Below are positions 48,045 to 57,333 of a DNA stretch of 64,000 nucleotides, one piece after another. The first letter of the stretch is position 1, and each line of letters begins with the position of its first letter. Under the pieces are notes generated by a model. It saw only the letters and a program-made list of their open reading frames with translations, did not search any database and was not told where the DNA came from. Source of the DNA: JBDHWG01 sp046328525. GTDB taxonomy: Bacteria; Chloroflexota; Anaerolineae; Epilineales; JAHCIE01. The DNA is taken from positions 1 through 64,000 of the forward strand of contig JAXLWK010000015.1 of NCBI GenBank assembly GCA_046328525.1, read 5' to 3'. Position numbers and translations under genes: made by a program.

Positions 48045-50829
48045 GATCTTCTGCCATCCATTCCACGCGCAGACAAGCGCCTTCGCCGGGGCGGCTCGTG
48101 AGCGTGAGCGCCAGACTGGCTTCCTCCGCCCGCTCGCGCATGATGTCCAGGCCCATGTGATCGCTCGTCACGGCGGCGGGATCGAAGCCGCGGCCATCGT
48201 CGCGAATGGAGAGGCGAACGCAGCCGGGCCGGCGGTACAGGTGGGCCGTGACACACGTTGCCCCGGCATGGCGGTCAATGTTGTTGAGGGTTTCCTGGGC
48301 GATTCGATACACGGCGATCGCCACGTCCTCCGGCGCCGGCAGGCTGGCGTCAATGTCCATGCAGAAATCCACCGGCACGTGGGTTCGGCCGGTGAACGCA
48401 TCGAAGAGAGGCGGGAGGATGGCTTCGAGCGGGCTGGCGGCCAAGGCCCACGGGCGAAGCTCCAGGAGGAGCGTGCGCATCTCGGCGACCGCCCCGTTTA
48501 GCAGCCACTGGACGTCCTCGATCGGGCGCCGCGCGGCCGGCGGCGCGTCGGCCCACAGCCCAAGCGCTGTGCCGGCGAGCAAGTTGGCGGAGCAGAGCGT
48601 CTGGGTCACGGCGTCGTGCAGCTCGCGCGCCAGCATCTCGCGCTCTTCGGCGGCGGCGGCGAGTCTGGCCTGGCGGTAGAGGCGCGCGTTGGCGACGGCG
48701 AGGGCAGCCTGGTCCGCGAAAGCCTGGATGACGTTGTCGTTGTCAGCCACGGCCCCCTCGGTCGCATCCGTGACCACCACCAGGACGCCGAGCGTCTGCC
48801 CCTGGTTGACGAGCGGGACGTCAAGGACGCCGGGCTGTGTCGTTGCGCCGTTGGTCGGCGGCAGGAACTGGTCGCAGAGTCTCTCGCGGGCGGCCCGCAG
48901 CACCTCGGCGGCCGACGCCTGGGCCGCCATCGGCTCGCGGTGACGCAGCGCCGGCGCGCACAGGCCGTTGGCCCCGACGACGATCAGGTCGTGGTTGTCG
49001 AGCAGCGCGACCAGCGCGCCTTTGTAGGCGGTGACGCGGCTCAGTTGCTGCAGGACGATCTCCACGACGCCTTCCATGTTGAGGCTGCTGGCGAGGGCGG
49101 TGGCGGTGTGTTGCAGCGCCTCCGCAATCTCGCGCTCATGCCGCTCGGCCTCGGTGCGCTCGTCCACCAACTCCTCCAGGTGGTAGCGGTAGGCTTCTAG
49201 CTCGGCCTCGCGGTGTCGGCGCTCGGTGATGTCGAGGAATGTCGTGACGACAGCTTCCACGGCGTCGGACTCGTCCCGCAGTGGGCGCGCCCAGGCTTCC
49301 AGCGCGATGCGCTGCCCGTGCACCTCGATTTCCATGTCGTCGGCGCTGGCGCTTTGCCCAGCGAGGGCTTGTATCAGCGGGAGTTTGCCATAGGGGTATA
49401 GTGTTTCGGCGCCGGCGACGTAAGCAGGGAACATCTCCGTCGCCTCGACGTACGTGCTGCGGGGCTGCGGCCTTGACCTTGTTCCCGTCAGATCTTCGGC
49501 GGCGGCGTTGATGTAGATGGCCTGCTGGGTGGCGTCGTATACCGCGACCCCGACCGGGATCGCGTCCAGGTACTCGCCCAGGCGTCGGGCATTGCGGGTC
49601 GCGTCACGACCCATCTCGTTGATACGATCCGCCATGACCAGAGCGCTGATAAAGATGAGCGCGAGGGCGCTTGACGGCCCAATCAGAGCGTACCACGGCT
49701 CCCAGGCGATCCCTCCCAGGCGGCCGACATTGACAAGGGCGTTGGCGATGAGGGGCAGCAACATCACGACGAAGAAGTAACCGGCCGGCTTGTAGCCGAG
49801 CCGCCACACCCACAGAGCGAACACGGGAACGGCTACGGTGATAAACAGACCAATGACGACTTCGATCATGCTGGCGAGGCGAGATAGCCCGAGTGGAACG
49901 AAAACAAGCGTGATGGCGCATAAAGCCATCATACCGCGGGTAATGCGATGAGCCCACCGCAGGCGCGTCGACAATTCCAGGAACGCGTCGCAAAAGACCA
50001 GGTAGGTGACCAGCGTGGCGGCGGTTAGCAGCGGAAGTTGCTGCCAGAATATCGCCAGGCGGCTAGAACCGAACCACACGGCGGCAATATCGCTCGTGCT
50101 GAAGTAGAACACGCCAAAGACCGCGGAAAAAGCGGCGAGTCGCAGGTAGTTGCGCTCGCGCAGGCGCACAAACATCACCAGGCCATACGTTGCCATCAGC
50201 AGCAGGCCGCCAATCAGGGCGCCGTTCAGTGTGTCGAGAGTGCGATTGCTGGCCTCAAACGCTTCCTCCCCGGTGAGGGTCAGTGGAAGCTGTACCGGCC
50301 CAACATCGCTGGCGACGCGCACATAGTAGGTGGTCTCGCTCTGGGCAGGGATCTTGAGGGGGAAGACCGAAGAAGCCGATGGGACGCGGCGAGGCTCCGT
50401 CGTCCGATCCCAGCCCGCGTACGCCGCCGAGAATACGCCCGGCTCCGAGCCGGGGGTGTAGAAATCCACGAACCTGACGCCGGGTGCTGCAAGTTGAACG
50501 TAGTAGTCCCGCGCATGGTCTGAGGCATTTTGCATGGTGAAGCGGGCCCAGACGGCGTCGCCCGTGAAACCGAAGTTGGGCGTGGTCGGCCCGTTTGGCG
50601 CAAACCCCGTGAACGACGGGGCGGCGACCTGGTCAATGGTGAGCTGCCCAGTCGGGTCGCGCAAGATCTCCAGGTACGGGTTAAGTGAAAGGGGCGTGGT
50701 TGATACCTCGCGGTCAAACGGCGGCGCCCCGGCGGGGCGCTGGGCGCGCGCGACGGATGGGACAAGGAAGCCCACGGCGAGCATCAGCGCAACCGCGGCA
50801 GCGAGGGCAAAGATACGGTTGCGCTTCAT
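48034..50829 (-). CDS. 7TMR-DISM sensor histidine kinase (HisKA_3)
   Basis: Hybrid-length sensor kinase of about 931 residues. After a signal peptide (MKRNRIFALAAAVALMLAVG) come a 7TMR-DISM extracellular beta domain (about 35-200), seven membrane helices (about 205-400), a PAS domain (about 430-550), a GAF domain (about 590-720), HisKA_3 with LARELHDAVTQTL (His about 735), and a HATPase with AQETLNNIDRHAG and DDGRGFDP. Such sensors often detect carbohydrates or other extracellular ligands. ATG 50829 is preferred to the upstream TTG because the signal peptide starts there. A promoter lies upstream. It overlaps its cognate regulator gene. Confidence 0.93.
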   Translation of the reverse strand: MKRNRIFALAAAVALMLAVGFLVPSVARAQRPAGAPPFDREVSTTPLSLNPYLEILRDPTGQLTIDQVAAPSFTGFAPNGPTTPNFGFTGDAVWARFTMQNASDHARDYYVQLAAPGVRFVDFYTPGSEPGVFSAAYAGWDRTTEPRRVPSASSVFPLKIPAQSETTYYVRVASDVGPVQLPLTLTGEEAFEASNRTLDTLNGALIGGLLLMATYGLVMFVRLRERNYLRLAAFSAVFGVFYFSTSDIAAVWFGSSRLAIFWQQLPLLTAATLVTYLVFCDAFLELSTRLRWAHRITRGMMALCAITLVFVPLGLSRLASMIEVVIGLFITVAVPVFALWVWRLGYKPAGYFFVVMLLPLIANALVNVGRLGGIAWEPWYALIGPSSALALIFISALVMADRINEMGRDATRNARRLGEYLDAIPVGVAVYDATQQAIYINAAAEDLTGTRSRPQPRSTYVEATEMFPAYVAGAETLYPYGKLPLIQALAGQSASADDMEIEVHGQRIALEAWARPLRDESDAVEAVVTTFLDITERRHREAELEAYRYHLEELVDERTEAERHEREIAEALQHTATALASSLNMEGVVEIVLQQLSRVTAYKGALVALLDNHDLIVVGANGLCAPALRHREPMAAQASAAEVLRAARERLCDQFLPPTNGATTQPGVLDVPLVNQGQTLGVLVVVTDATEGAVADNDNVIQAFADQAALAVANARLYRQARLAAAAEEREMLARELHDAVTQTLCSANLLAGTALGLWADAPPAARRPIEDVQWLLNGAVAEMRTLLLELRPWALAASPLEAILPPLFDAFTGRTHVPVDFCMDIDASLPAPEDVAIAVYRIAQETLNNIDRHAGATCVTAHLYRRPGCVRLSIRDDGRGFDPAAVTSDHMGLDIMRERAEEASLALTLTSRPGEGACLRVEWMAEDHDH

Positions 50830-50882
50830 TGAAGCCTGGTCCTTCGGCGAGTGCAATGCAGCACGGATGTCTCCAATTAGAA

Positions 50883-50910
50883 ATTATCCGCCTTCCTCCG
50901 CCATAGTCAA
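50883..50910 (-). promoter_or_regulatory. Promoter of the two-component operon
   Basis: TTGACT (50910-50905), 16-base spacer, GATAAT (50888-50883) on the minus strand, about 55 bases before the ATG. Confidence 0.7.
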
Positions 50911-50934
50911 CTTGCTCTATCTTCGTACTTTTCT

Positions 50935-50980
50935 GGAGGGGGTGGTTTGGACGGGCTTCGCCCTCCAAACCACCCCCTCC
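50935..50980. promoter_or_regulatory. Strong hairpin in the divergent intergenic region
   Basis: GGAGGGGGTGGTTTGGA (50935-50951) pairs perfectly with 50964-50980, and GGGC/GCCC extends the stem (50953-50956 with 50960-50963). It lies upstream of the kinase promoter and 160 bases before the formate dehydrogenase operon. It may be a protein-binding site or an insulating terminator. Confidence 0.7.
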
Positions 50981-51143
50981 TCAACTGTCACTATTGATAG
51001 GCAGAAATAACAGCCAAATCCTGTTCTCTCAGGGGATGCGGGACGACAGAATCTACGCTATTCTGGTACTGGCGCTGCCCTACCTCCAATGATTGCCCAG
51101 CCTCCGACGCCGTCATCTTTCTTTCTAGAAAAAGGAGTACCTT

Positions 51144-51353
51144 ATGCCACCATTACCACCGTGTGAAACCACGGGGCTGATTAACCTGTGCGCGCCAGCC
51201 TTTGTCTTCAACTGGCCGAGCTGGTTCTACTTGCAGCTGCCCAACGCCATCTGGTTCGGGCTGGTGTTGCTCTTGCTGATTCTCGGCATCCTCCTGCCTT
51301 TCCCGACGAAAGCGATTGACACGACCGGCTATGACGTCCCGAAGGGAGAGTAG
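51144..51353 (+). CDS. Small single-span membrane protein, first in the FDH operon
   Basis: Protein of 69 residues with a single membrane helix (FYLQLPNAIWFGLVLLLLIL, about 27-49) and a short polar C-terminus. It is too short for a known enzyme; single-span subunits of cytochrome complexes have a similar size. An AAGGAG ribosome-binding site is seven bases upstream. The next gene begins only two bases after the stop, so it is the first gene of a tight operon. I do not recognise the family. Confidence 0.75.
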   Translation: MPPLPPCETTGLINLCAPAFVFNWPSWFYLQLPNAIWFGLVLLLLILGILLPFPTKAIDTTGYDVPKGE

Positions 51354-51355
51354 CG

Positions 51356-52096
51356 ATGGGCCTCAAGAATGATTGGCGAGAGCTTCAAGCCGAAGTAGGC
51401 AAGCTGGCGGAATGCGGCGAGGACGCCGTTGTCATCGTTGACGATCCCGCCAGGCTGCCGCCGGAGCTGCGCACCACCCTCGATGGTCGCGCGCGGCGCT
51501 GGTTCCTGAAGGACTGGCCGCCCCAGCAACTGCTCCCCGACGCCGAGCCGGTCTACGTCAAGAGCTGGCTGTACACCCTCGGCGTGGCGTGCCTGGCGTC
51601 CATGATCATGCTGTTCGGCACCGGCATCATCCTGGCCGTCTTCGGCCCGGAGTGGTGGCTGACCACCAAGATCGGCGCCTTCGTGGATGCCATGCACTAC
51701 TGGTCGGTGGAGCTGTTCTTCCTGTTCATCGCGGCCCACTTTCTTGCCAGCTTCCTGATGGGCGCGTTCCGCGGGCGGCGCTGGGCGACGTGGATGCTCG
51801 GCGTGTTGGCCTTCTTGACCGCCGCCGTCACCGCGCTCACCGGCTATGCCTCGCTCCAGAACTGGGAATCCCAGTGGGTGACGACCCAGGCTAAGGACGC
51901 CATCAACTCGACAGGCCTGGGCGCGTTCTTCAACCTGCTCAATGCGGGCCAGATTCTCACGATGCACGTGGTGCTGTTCCCGGTGCTTGTCCTGACGGTG
52001 GTGGTCATTCACATCCTGTGGGTGCGCAAGCACGGCATTGCGCCGCCCTACGACGCGCGGGAAGAGCACCTGGCCCCGCTGGAGGTGGCAAAATGA
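51356..52096 (+). CDS. Cytochrome b6-type di-heme membrane protein
   Basis: Four-helix cytochrome b of 246 residues. Helix B carries His114 and His128 (14 apart) in AMHYWSVELFFLFIAAHFLA and helix D carries His204 and His219 (15 apart) in MHVVLFPVLVLTVVVIHILW. The 14/15 spacing is that of cytochrome b6, rather than mitochondrial cytochrome b (14/14). This supports two b hemes, one on each side of the membrane. An extra ~60-residue N-terminal domain precedes helix A. GGGAGAG precedes the ATG. No Rieske or cytochrome c gene is nearby, and the formate dehydrogenase genes follow, so it probably moves formate-derived electrons to or from quinone. Confidence 0.88.
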   Translation: MGLKNDWRELQAEVGKLAECGEDAVVIVDDPARLPPELRTTLDGRARRWFLKDWPPQQLLPDAEPVYVKSWLYTLGVACLASMIMLFGTGIILAVFGPEWWLTTKIGAFVDAMHYWSVELFFLFIAAHFLASFLMGAFRGRRWATWMLGVLAFLTAAVTALTGYASLQNWESQWVTTQAKDAINSTGLGAFFNLLNAGQILTMHVVLFPVLVLTVVVIHILWVRKHGIAPPYDAREEHLAPLEVAK

Positions 52097-53052
52097 GCTG
52101 GAAGCGTGATAGCCAGAACGCCAACCGCCAATGGGTCGGTCCTGTTGAGCGCTACGACCTCATCCAGGAAGGCATCATCGCTGTCGTCGTGGTCGCCGTG
52201 CTCGTGCTGGCGTTGTCAGTGCTGTTCGGCTCGCCCATCGTGCGCGGCGTGAGCTTCCAGAGCTGGTCGAACGCCGATCCGAAGGACTTTGTCAACACCA
52301 CCTTGACCGAGCTGGCCGGTACGTCGGAAACCGCGACCTACGGCCCGCCGTACAACAACCAGACCGGCCAGCTCCAGTCGCTCGGCCCCATCTCGCCCCA
52401 GGCCTGGGTCGGCGTCCAGATGCCGGTCAACCCGCCGCAGGACTTCGTCGTCGCCCCCCTGGGCGCGGCGGCAGCGTTGAACCCCGATATCCAGAAGGCG
52501 CTCGGCCAATGGACAGGCGCAACCGCCGCCCAACAGCAGGCGTGGAGCACGGCGGCCCTCTCCTCGACCTTGACGATCAACGGCGCAACGGTGCAGCTGG
52601 CCGGGTCGAAGGACACGGGGCCGATTCCCGCTATGCTCAGCGGCATGCTGAAGCTGGCTCAGACCGGCGGTCTCACCTCCCAGTCCATTGACGCGCCCGG
52701 CCAAGCCTACTCGATGAATTACACCAAGTCGCTCCTTTTTATCGAAGACGGCAACTACCTCGGCGACATCGCCGCCAAGTACAATCTCAAAGGCGCGCAG
52801 TGGGGTGTCATGGGGGAGATCGGGAGCTGGCCCGGCCAGCCCTGGCTCTGGTTCTACGCGATGTGGTACAATGTACCCTTGTGGAGCAACATCGGCACGG
52901 ACATCCTGGCGGTGGCGACCGTGCTGCCTGTGGTGCTCTTTGTGTTCCTCATCCCGTTCATTCCGGGGGTGCACTCGCTCCCGCGCGTCCTCCGGGTGTA
53001 CCGTCGCATCTGGAAGCCCTACTACAAGAATTACGGCAAATCGTCGAAGTAA
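52093..53052 (+). CDS. Unrecognised two-span membrane subunit
   Basis: Protein of 319 residues with an N-terminal helix (IIAVVVVAVLVLALSVLFG, about 28-48) and a C-terminal helix (VATVLPVVLFVFLIPFI, about 278-298), a ~225-residue non-cytoplasmic region between them, and a basic tail ending PYYKNYGKSSK. The N-terminal QWVGPVERYDLIQEG resembles the segment before subunit-IV-like helices, but the usual three helices are missing. No cofactor motif is visible. The start overlaps the cytochrome b stop codon by four bases, so they are translated together. It seems to be a partner subunit of the cytochrome b6-like protein. Confidence 0.75.
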   Translation: MSWKRDSQNANRQWVGPVERYDLIQEGIIAVVVVAVLVLALSVLFGSPIVRGVSFQSWSNADPKDFVNTTLTELAGTSETATYGPPYNNQTGQLQSLGPISPQAWVGVQMPVNPPQDFVVAPLGAAAALNPDIQKALGQWTGATAAQQQAWSTAALSSTLTINGATVQLAGSKDTGPIPAMLSGMLKLAQTGGLTSQSIDAPGQAYSMNYTKSLLFIEDGNYLGDIAAKYNLKGAQWGVMGEIGSWPGQPWLWFYAMWYNVPLWSNIGTDILAVATVLPVVLFVFLIPFIPGVHSLPRVLRVYRRIWKPYYKNYGKSSK

Positions 53053-53095
53053 GTCGTCGCCACCGTCAATAAAGAATGAGTCTGTCGCGGCCTAG

Positions 53096-53123
53096 GGACA
53101 GGGAGCAGTACGTCTCCCTGTCC
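53096..53123 (+). terminator. Intra-operon hairpin between membrane genes and fdhA
   Basis: GGACAGGGAG (53096-53105) pairs with 53114-53123 around 8 bases, within a 142-base gap between the membrane module and fdhA. There is no T-run; it may attenuate or stabilise the transcript. Confidence 0.5.
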
Positions 53124-53194
53124 TTCCGTGTCCCGTTCGCGCGTACCGCTCAGCCGGCGCCGCACGTCCCAGGTTCGCCCTCAGGAGGAAACAC

Positions 53195-56100
53195 ATGCAG
53201 CTCAAGCAGCCCTTTAGCCCGCGCACGTCCGCCGTGCACTCGCGATTGCGTGGCGCGACCGTGACCCACGGCGTCTGCCCCTACTGCGCCATCGGCTGCG
53301 GGCAGCTCATCTACACCAAGGATGGGCAGATCATCAACATCGAGGGCGACCCGCGCAGCCCGCTGAGTGACGGCCACCTGTGTCCCAAGGGCGCGAGCAC
53401 GTTGCAGCTTGTCGCCAACCCACACCGCGTGACGACGGTCAAGTACCGCGCCCCGTACAGCGACCACTGGGAAGACAAGCCGGTCGAGTGGGCGCTGGAT
53501 CGCATCGCGCAGCTGGTCAAAGAGGCGCGGGACGCGGATTTCGTGGAGCAGGATGCGAATGGCATCACTGTCAACTCCCTCAAGTCCGTCGCCGCGTTGG
53601 GCGGCTCGGCCCACGACAACGAAGAAGTCTACCTCATCCGCAAGCTCCTGACGGGCGGCCTCGGCATCCTGCCCATCGAGAACCAGGCGCGGTTCTGACA
53701 CTCCGCCTCCGTACCCGGTCTGGGTACGTCATTCGGCTTCGGGGCGTGCACGAACTTCCCGCGCGACCTTGTCAACAGCGACTGCATCCTGCTCATGGGG
53801 TGCAACATGGCCGAGTCCCACCCGGTGGGGTTCCGCTGGCCGCTCCTGGCGCAGAAGCAGGGCACGCCGCTGATTCACGTGGACCCGCGCTACACCCGGA
53901 CGTCCGCCATTGCCGACGTGCACGTGGCGATCCGGCCGGGGACGGACCTGGCGTTCCTGGGCGGACTCGTGCGCTATATCATCGAGAACAAGCGCTACTT
54001 CGAGGAGTACGTCGTTCACTACACCAACGCGGCGACGTTGCTGACGTCGGAGTACCACCACGACAGCGAGACCGGGCTGTTCGCGGGCTACAATCCAGCG
54101 ACGCACAGGTACGACCTGGCGCCCCATGCCTGGGAGTACGACATGGAGATCGGGGCGGACGGCTCGCCGACGCAGCCGAAGACGGACCCGACGCTCCAGG
54201 ACCCGCGCTGCGTGTTCCAGGCGCTGAAGCGCCATTACGACGGCTATACGCCGGAGGCTGTGGCGAACGTCTGCGGCTGCCGCCCGGAGGATGTGGTCAA
54301 GGTTGCCGAGCTGCTGTGCCAGAACTCCGGGCGCGAGCGCACCAGCGCCATGGCCTACGCCCTCGGCTGGACGCAGCACGGCACCGGCGTGCAGATGATT
54401 CGCGCGGCGGCCATCGTCCAGCTGCTCCTCGGCAACATTGGGCGGCCGGGCGGCGGGATCATTGCCCTGCGCGGCCACGCCAACGTGCAGGGCGCGACGG
54501 ACATCCCGACCCTGTTCAACAACCTGCCCAATTACCTGCCGATGCCCCACGCGACGCCGACCCAGGCCACCCTGGCCGACTATCTGGCGAACGGCCACTC
54601 CGCCGGCGCGCGGCGCGGCGGGGCGACGGATGGCCTGTGGAAGATGGACGTCACCCACGGCTCGTGGGCCAGCCTGCCCCAGTACATCATCAGCCTGTTG
54701 AAGGCGTGGTACGGCGACGCGGCGACGGCCGAGAACGAGTTCGGCTACCAGTGGCTCCCCAAGCTCGACGACGACGAGTCCGAGATGAGCTACATGATCC
54801 GCATGCACCGTGGCGACATCAAGGGCTTCATGCTGTTCGGGCAGAATCCGGCCGTCAGCAGCCCGAATGCGCGCCTCCAGCGCGACGCCATGCGCAAGCT
54901 CAAGTGGCTCGTCGCGCTGGACCTGTTCGAGACGGAGAGCGCCGCCGTCTGGTACGCCGATCCGGAAGGCCCGGACCCGAAATCCGTGGCGACCGAGGTC
55001 TTCCTCCTCCCCGCCGCGGCCAGCACAGAGAAGGATGGGTCGGTGACGAACACCGAGCGCCTGGTGCAGTGGCACACGCGCGTGGTGGACTCGCCGGGCG
55101 ACTGCCACTCTGACCTGTGGTGGGTCTACCAGCTCGGCAAGCGGCTGAAGGCCCTCTACGCCGCCTCGACGCTGGAGCGCGACGCCCCCATTCGCAACCT
55201 CACCTGGGACTACGAACGCCCGGCAACGTCACCCGGCGCGGCGTCGGCGGATGAGCCAGACGCCGAGTGCGTGCTGCGGGAAATCAACGGCTACTCCACA
55301 GCGACGGGCGAGCACCTCAAGAGCGGCGCGGAACTGGCCGCCGACGGCTCGACGGCGTGCGGCTCGCGGCTCTACGCCGGCGTCTTCCCGGAGCCGGGGC
55401 GCAACCTCGCCAGGCGGCTGGACGGAACTGTGCGCGACGGCATCTTCGCCGACTGGGGCTGGGCGTGGCCGAACAACAGCCGCGTCCTCTACAACCGCGC
55501 GTCCGCCGATCCCCAGGGGCAGCCCTGGTCGGAGCGCAAGCGGCTCGTCTGGTGGGACGCAGCCCAGGGGCGATGGGTGGGCCACGACGTGCCGCAATTC
55601 GCCGTGACCAAAGCGCCGGATTACCAGCCGCCGGCCGACGCGCGCGGCGGGGCGGCGCTGCCCGGCGATGCCCCATTCGGCGCCCACTTCGACGGGCGTG
55701 GCTGGCTCTACGTCCCCTTTGGCCTGGCGGATGGGCCATTGCCGGTGCATTACGAGCCGCTGGAGTCGCCGTACCGCAATGCGCTGGTGAGCACCCAGTA
55801 TGCCCCGGCGACGACGGTGTTCGAAGACCCGCTCAACCCGGTGGCCGTCCCCCTGGACCCCGCTTACCCGCTCGTGGCGACGACGTACCGCGTCACCGAG
55901 CAGTACTTGAGCGGCGCGATGACGCGCCACAACAGCTGGCTGGTCGAGTTGCAGCCGGCCATGTTCGTCGAGATCAGCCCGGCGCTGGCGGCGGAGCGGG
56001 GCGTCAAGAACCTCGATTGGGTCGTCGTCAGCACGCCGCGAGACTCCATCGAGGCCAGGGCGCTGGTGACGGAGCGCGTCCCGACGCTGACCGTGGATGG

Positions 56101-56374
56101 GCGGCCGTCCCACGTCGTCGGGCTGCTGTGGAGCTTCGGCTACAAGGGCGAAGCCGTCGGCGACTCGGCCAACCTGCTATCGGCGATGGCCCTCGCGCCC
56201 ACGTCAGACATCCAGGGCACGAAGTCGTTCGCCTGCCAGCTCCGCGCGGGCCGGCTGACCGATGAGCGGCCGATGCAGCCCACGCCTCTCGTTCCCCTGC
56301 CCCAGGTGACGCTGCCGGTGGTGGACACAGCCTGGGCGGCGCAGCCGGAAGGGAGCATCCAGCATGACGATTGA
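53195..56374 (+). CDS. fdhA: Formate dehydrogenase catalytic subunit, selenocysteine-containing
   Basis: Molybdenum- or tungsten-bis-pterin formate dehydrogenase, 1059 residues with selenocysteine at residue 168. The UGA at 53696-53698 is in frame: upstream sequence ends LGILPIENQARF and downstream reads HSASVPGLGTSFGFGACTNF, the normal active-site segment with U/C before HS. Codon 168 aligns with Cys/Sec of FdhF. The N-terminal [4Fe-4S] motif is Cys28, Cys31, Cys35, Cys63. CNMAESHPVGFRW and the downstream VDPRYTRTSAIADVH are family segments. No Tat signal is seen, so the catalytic side is probably cytoplasmic. Start: ATG at 53195 with AGGAGG upstream. The next gene overlaps by 11 bases. Confidence 0.95.
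53696..53728 (+). promoter_or_regulatory. UGA-Sec codon and bacterial SECIS-like hairpin
   Basis: The UGA (53696-53698) is followed by CGTACCC (53710-53716), loop GGTCT (53717-53721) and GGGTACG (53722-53728). The loop GGUCU is the same as in the E. coli fdhF SECIS as I recall it, and the distance from the UGA is right for SelB binding. Confidence 0.9.
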
Positions 56375-57332
56375 CGACATCGCCCAGCGCCAGCTCGACG
56401 TGGTCGGGCAGGCGGCGGCGGCGGCCCCGGAGCGCCCGGACGGTCTCCTGGACACGGTCATGTATGCCTTCCGCCGCGGCGAGGCCCTCGAGGTGCAGCC
56501 GGCGGTCGGCTTCTTCACCGATACCAGCGTGTGCATCGGCTGCAAGGCGTGCCAGGTGGCGTGCAAGCAGTGGAACCTCCTGCCGGCGTTCGATACCGGC
56601 TTGTCAGGGCAGAGCTACGACAACACCCTGACTCTGTCGGCGGAGGAGTGGCGGCACGTCAAGTTCGTGGAGCTGTTCGAGGCGACGCCGTTGCCCCTGC
56701 CGCCCATCAAGCCGACGGCGGCCCTGGACGGCTTCGACATCAAGGCGCTGTTGGCGGAGCCGAAAGCAGGCCAGTGGCTGATGATGAGTGACAGCTGCAA
56801 GCACTGCGTCGAAGCGCCGTGTCACCTGGCTTGCCCGACGGGCGCCATCGTCCACACCGAGTTCGCCAACGTCTACATTCAGCCGGATATCTGCAACGGC
56901 TGCGCGTCCTGCGTGGCCGCCTGCCCCTTCGGTGTGATCACGCGCAGTCAGACCGACGGCCACTCCTACAAGTGTACGATGTGCTACGACCGACTTCGGG
57001 ATGGGCTGCAACCGGCGTGCGCCCGCGCGTGTCCGACATGGGCCATCAACTTCGGCCCGGTGGATCAGATGCGGGACCTGGCGCGGCGGCGGGTTGAGGA
57101 GCTGCACGGGCGCGGTGTCGAGCGGGCCTACCTCTACGGCGAGGTTCCCACGGCGCAGTACTCGGCGCTCCACAACTTCTATCTGCTGCTGGCCGATCCG
57201 GCGACCTACGGCCTGCCCGCTGCGCCGGTCAACCCGCATAATCACCTGCGCGGCGACTATCTTCGCGCCGCCATCGGCCTGGTCGCGGCGCTCCTGGCCG
57301 TGGCCGCTGTGCGCCTGATGATGGGAGGCTGA
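56364..57332 (+). CDS. fdhB: Formate dehydrogenase iron-sulfur subunit, membrane-anchored
   Basis: Four-cluster ferredoxin-like subunit of 322 residues that passes electrons from FdhA to the membrane. Four cysteine groups are visible: CIGCKACQVACKQW, CKHCVEAPCHLACPTGA, CNGCASCVAACPFGV and CTMCYDRLRDGL with CARACPTWA. A C-terminal membrane helix (AAIGLVAALLAVAAVRLMM) anchors it, as in FdnH/FdoH. There is no Tat signal on either this or FdhA. The ATG overlaps the fdhA end by 11 bases; GGAAGGGAG precedes it. The NrfD-type gene follows at once. Confidence 0.94.
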   Translation: MTIDDIAQRQLDVVGQAAAAAPERPDGLLDTVMYAFRRGEALEVQPAVGFFTDTSVCIGCKACQVACKQWNLLPAFDTGLSGQSYDNTLTLSAEEWRHVKFVELFEATPLPLPPIKPTAALDGFDIKALLAEPKAGQWLMMSDSCKHCVEAPCHLACPTGAIVHTEFANVYIQPDICNGCASCVAACPFGVITRSQTDGHSYKCTMCYDRLRDGLQPACARACPTWAINFGPVDQMRDLARRRVEELHGRGVERAYLYGEVPTAQYSALHNFYLLLADPATYGLPAAPVNPHNHLRGDYLRAAIGLVAALLAVAAVRLMMGG

Positions 57333-57333
57333 G

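Noticed and set aside
50994..51022. Promoter for the FDH operon at TTGATA
   Set aside because: The -35 is good but the sequence 17-18 bases later (AATCCT) is not a credible -10.
53699..53794. Apparent gene break between two FDH fragments
   Set aside because: Explained by selenocysteine: the frame continues across the UGA with conserved FDH residues and a SECIS-like hairpin.
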